From: an uncultured Angelakisella sp.
Lineage (GTDB): Bacteria > Bacillota > Clostridia > Oscillospirales > Ruminococcaceae
Direction: 5' to 3'
NCBI GenBank assembly: GCA_910585525.1
Contig: CAJUFR010000020.1
Span: 1-34,096, forward strand
DNA: 34,096 nt
This document shows, piece by piece, positions 31,833 to 34,096 of this stretch. Within the stretch, counting starts at the first letter, position 1, and each line of letters opens with the position of its first letter. The notes beneath the pieces were generated by a model. That model did no database searches. It was not told the DNA's origin and saw only the letters and a list, made by a program, of their open reading frames with translations. The translations under genes and the position numbers were made by a program.

Positions 31833-31913
31833 GGGGCCACCCCGCGCCGTGCAGGGCAAGCCCGCGGGGGCCACCCCGCGCCGTGCAGGGCAAGCCTGCG
31901 GGGGTCACCCCGC
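31812..31913. repeat. Three tandem 34-bp repeats
   Basis: Units start at 31812, 31846 and 31880, each opening GCCGTGCAGGGCAAGCC and closing ACCCCGC. Units 1 and 2 are identical; unit 3 has two C to T changes. There are no spacers between units. The array ends 7 bp before the surface protein stop codon. Confidence 0.9.
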
Positions 31914-31920
31914 CGCCCTG

Positions 31921-34096
31921 CTAGAAGTCTTCTTTTCCTCTGCCGCTGCGGACCACAAGGACGGTGGCGGTGATGACGCCGGCGATGGAGAGGATGAGCA
32001 CCGGCACCAGGACGGGGATCTTGGCCTTCTGCTCAGGCTCGGTCTTGGTGTCCGTGGGGGTGGTATCCGGGGTGGAGGAGGGCTCCGCCGGAGGCGGGGC
32101 GGGCTCGCTGGAGGAACTGCTCTGGCTGGAGGAACTGCTGGAACTGCTGCTGGACGCCGGGGGCTTGGAGGCCGGGACCGACGCCACGGGGGGATAGACG
32201 GTGGTGGGGCTGTTGCCGCTGCCGGTACCGCCCACGGTGCCGCCGCCGCTGCCCACGGCGCTTTCGCCGTACAGGGCCTTGGAGGTGACCACATAGGCCC
32301 CCAGGCTGCGGGCAAAGACGAAGCTGACGTCGCCGGTATCGTCCGCCTTGGAACTGGAGCAGTAGGTCAGCTTGTTCTTGTCCTCGTCGTAGCTATAGAG
32401 GAACATGGTCTTTTTGGCGTAGCTGTTGCCCACGTTCATGGTCAGCTTCATGTCGCCGTAGAAGCTGCCCTTGTTCTCCAGCTGGAAACTCTTGACATCG
32501 TAGCTGCGGCAGAGGGTGGACATTCTGCTGTTTTTGTAGCTATCCACCCCCAGGGCAACCCAGACCTGGTTTTCCGGCAGCTTTTTGACGGTCTTGCCGT
32601 TGACGGTCCAGGTATAGCCGCCGCTGACCTTCATCTGGAGGTTGACATCCCGTCCCCGGACCTCGTCGAAGATGTAGAAGGGCATATCGGTGTTATCCCG
32701 CAGGTTCACCTTGACGGTGCTGCCCCGCTTGGCGTCGCTGATGTCGTCCTCAAAGTCCTGCCACTGGTACCAGTCGGTGTCGTCGGTGTCGTCGTCGCTG
32801 CTGGAGGAACCGCCGGTGGTACCGGGGGAGGTGGCCGGGGTGCATTTCACGGCGATGGTACGTACGTCATTCTGACCGCCAGCGGTGGCCTGGATTTCGA
32901 CCTTGTACTCTTTGTTGGCCACCAACTTGCTGCCCTTGGCGGTCAGTGTACCATTTTCGCCGATTGTAAAGGTGCCATCATCTTTATACTCGGCACTATT
33001 GACTTTCAGAATCTCCCACTTGACTGCTGCTTTATGGTCTGTTTTAGTGTGCCCTTCTTTATCACAGGCCCCCTCGTTATATTCGATTCTGACATCGTAA
33101 TAGCCATATCCTGTTTTATTTTTGGCAACGCTAATGGTATCCAAGTCACGGCTCTTTTTAATGATCTCGATGCTCTTTACAGTCGCTTCACACTTGGGGT
33201 CGCGGGTGACGGTAAATGTTCCATTTGCCACCTCAACAGGGCTAGTGCTGCCATCGGTCTTTTTAACAGATGCCGTCAAGGTAATTTTGTTATCCTTTTG
33301 CTTCGGAACACTTTTCCCGATGATCTTAAACTCTGCTTTTCCGTCCTCGTGTGTTACCCATTTTGCTTCTTTGTCTGTTGTTTCGATAGTCCAAGATAAG
33401 TTATGATCACAGCCCTCAATGTCGCATTTCGTTCCAGTCCATTCCGTTACATTATATATCCATTTAACGAGCATTTCCGCTCCCGGCATGTTCTCCGGGA
33501 AATTGACCGTTGCGGGGTCAAAGGTGACCGAGACCTTTTTGGGGGCGCCTTTGCAACCGGTGGCATCAGGGGGTGTGGTGGTTGTGCCGCCTGGATTGTC
33601 AGGGTCATTCGCCGTGTTGACAACTCTGATTTCGTGCTGAACCGTTACAACGCCGTTCTGGTCAGCCGTTGCCGCCCTTGTCTTGGTCTTAGTGATAGGA
33701 GTTGCCGTGGCGGTCAGGACAAAGGTCGTGTCAGTATTCAGCGGAATATCCTTTGTGATAGTTACCGTTGTTGCTTTTTTGTCATTAGGGGAACAGCTGA
33801 TATACGTTGGTGTTTTAGCATCTGCTTTGTTTTTTTCCGTCAGTACCCAGCTAAAGGCATATTTGCTTTCATCGGCATTTTTTATATTTATTGTGTACAC
33901 CTGGGTAATTGGCTCTTTGATGGGTTCGGTGATCTTAATTTCCGCTTTGGGGGTTTCCGCGCCAGTTCCCCCGCCAATCGTTATTGTAGGTGGTGTCTCC
34001 GGCTTGGGGTCCTCGGGTTTTTCCTCGGGTTTGGGGTTTTCGGGCTTTTCCTCAGGTTTTTCCTCGGGCTTGGGGTCGGTGGTTTCCCCGGGGTTT
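31921..34096 (-). CDS. Large surface protein with Ig-like repeats and C-terminal membrane anchor (5' end outside window)
   Basis: The frame is open to the window edge, so 724 residues are visible and the N-terminus with any signal peptide is missing. The visible part opens with a Lys/Pro/Glu repeat linker and continues with beta-rich segments of Ig-like type (for example FVLTATATPI and KITLTASVKKTDG). A Ser/Asp linker follows, then a more globular domain with SFYGDMKLTMNVGNSYAKKT. Near the end come a Ser-rich stalk, a Pro/Thr/Glu stretch, a membrane helix (IPVLVPVLILSIAGVITATV) and a short basic tail. There is no LPXTG motif, so it is membrane-anchored and not sortase-linked. Roles in adhesion or cell surface display are guesses. 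The middle of the gene is AT-richer than its 3' end. Confidence 0.85.
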   Translation of the reverse strand, partial: NPGETTDPKPEEKPEEKPENPKPEEKPEDPKPETPPTITIGGGTGAETPKAEIKITEPIKEPITQVYTINIKNADESKYAFSWVLTEKNKADAKTPTYISCSPNDKKATTVTITKDIPLNTDTTFVLTATATPITKTKTRAATADQNGVVTVQHEIRVVNTANDPDNPGGTTTTPPDATGCKGAPKKVSVTFDPATVNFPENMPGAEMLVKWIYNVTEWTGTKCDIEGCDHNLSWTIETTDKEAKWVTHEDGKAEFKIIGKSVPKQKDNKITLTASVKKTDGSTSPVEVANGTFTVTRDPKCEATVKSIEIIKKSRDLDTISVAKNKTGYGYYDVRIEYNEGACDKEGHTKTDHKAAVKWEILKVNSAEYKDDGTFTIGENGTLTAKGSKLVANKEYKVEIQATAGGQNDVRTIAVKCTPATSPGTTGGSSSSDDDTDDTDWYQWQDFEDDISDAKRGSTVKVNLRDNTDMPFYIFDEVRGRDVNLQMKVSGGYTWTVNGKTVKKLPENQVWVALGVDSYKNSRMSTLCRSYDVKSFQLENKGSFYGDMKLTMNVGNSYAKKTMFLYSYDEDKNKLTYCSSSKADDTGDVSFVFARSLGAYVVTSKALYGESAVGSGGGTVGGTGSGNSPTTVYPPVASVPASKPPASSSSSSSSSSQSSSSSEPAPPPAEPSSTPDTTPTDTKTEPEQKAKIPVLVPVLILSIAGVITATVLVVRSGRGKEDF
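34001..34077 (-). repeat. Degenerate tandem repeat coding for a Lys-Pro-Glu linker
   Basis: Read leftwards, units of the type AAA-CCC-GAG-GAA and GAC/AAC-CCC-AAG recur several times, giving alternating KPEE, KPEN and KPED units. This is a rigid charged spacer common in Gram-positive surface proteins and prone to slippage in length. Confidence 0.7.

Noticed and set aside
31812..31913. CRISPR-like array
   Set aside because: The 34-bp units abut directly with no unique spacers, and no cas gene is in the window.
31921..32030. Sortase-anchored protein end
   Set aside because: The C-terminus has a membrane helix and basic tail but no LPXTG-like motif before it.

Overview
The window comes from a GC-rich Firmicute, most likely a gut clostridium of the Oscillospiraceae/Ruminococcaceae type (Flavonifractor- or Lawsonibacter-like). 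This is inferred from gene content: a K+-dependent membrane pyrophosphatase, a minimal SufCB pair, the dgt/dnaG/rpoD block, UPF0371, DKNYY and VanZ proteins, and strong AGGAGG-type ribosome binding sites. No rRNA, tRNA, CRISPR array, phage or intact transposase gene was seen.

Layout. 2-1006 (+) is the 3' end of hppA, followed by two terminators that bracket a short antisense remnant of a type I restriction R subunit. 1301-8648 (-) is a co-directional block: a lipoprotein, a polytopic membrane protein, an HscC-like Hsp70 and a 937-residue J-domain protein with 4-9 bp junctions, then an ECF sigma factor and its probable anti-sigma partner. A strong sigma-A promoter lies at 8702-8730. 8757-9023 is a small membrane protein gene preceded by a cluster of DnaA-box-like 9-mers. 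9472-11111 (-) is a two-gene SUF system. 11416-13906 (-) is a Zn/Cd efflux operon (ArsR-type repressor, separate HMA protein, P1B-ATPase) with promoter and operator readable base by base. 14040-14813 (-) is a LytTR response regulator and 15032-16537 (-) a UPF0371/DUF1846 protein. 16725-17244 (+) is a DUF4160/DUF2442 pair and 17265-18557 (+) is metY.

18641-27386 (-) is the DNA replication/transcription block dgt - two tandem lipoproteins - dnaG - rpoD. The lipoproteins are paralogues of each other and each is internally duplicated. 27620-29268 holds a DKNYY protein, an unknown 91-99 residue protein and an AT-richer DUF1349 protein. 29275-30857 (-) is birA-vanZ, divergent from an acyl-ACP thioesterase (30977-31708, +). 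The window ends in a large surface protein gene (31921 to beyond 34096, -) with Ig-like repeats, a serine-rich stalk and a C-terminal membrane anchor.

Three non-coding repeat families stand out. One is a pair of 167-192 bp elements with long imperfect terminal inverted repeats, MITE-like, upstream of sufC and at the 3' end of the UPF0371 gene. The second is an intergenic module at 26297-26360 and 31766-31832 with a covarying hairpin. The third is three exact-period 34-bp tandem repeats at 31812-31913. The best candidates for an undescribed system are the lipoprotein/membrane protein/Hsp70/J-protein operon and the duplicated lipoproteins lodged between dgt and dnaG.
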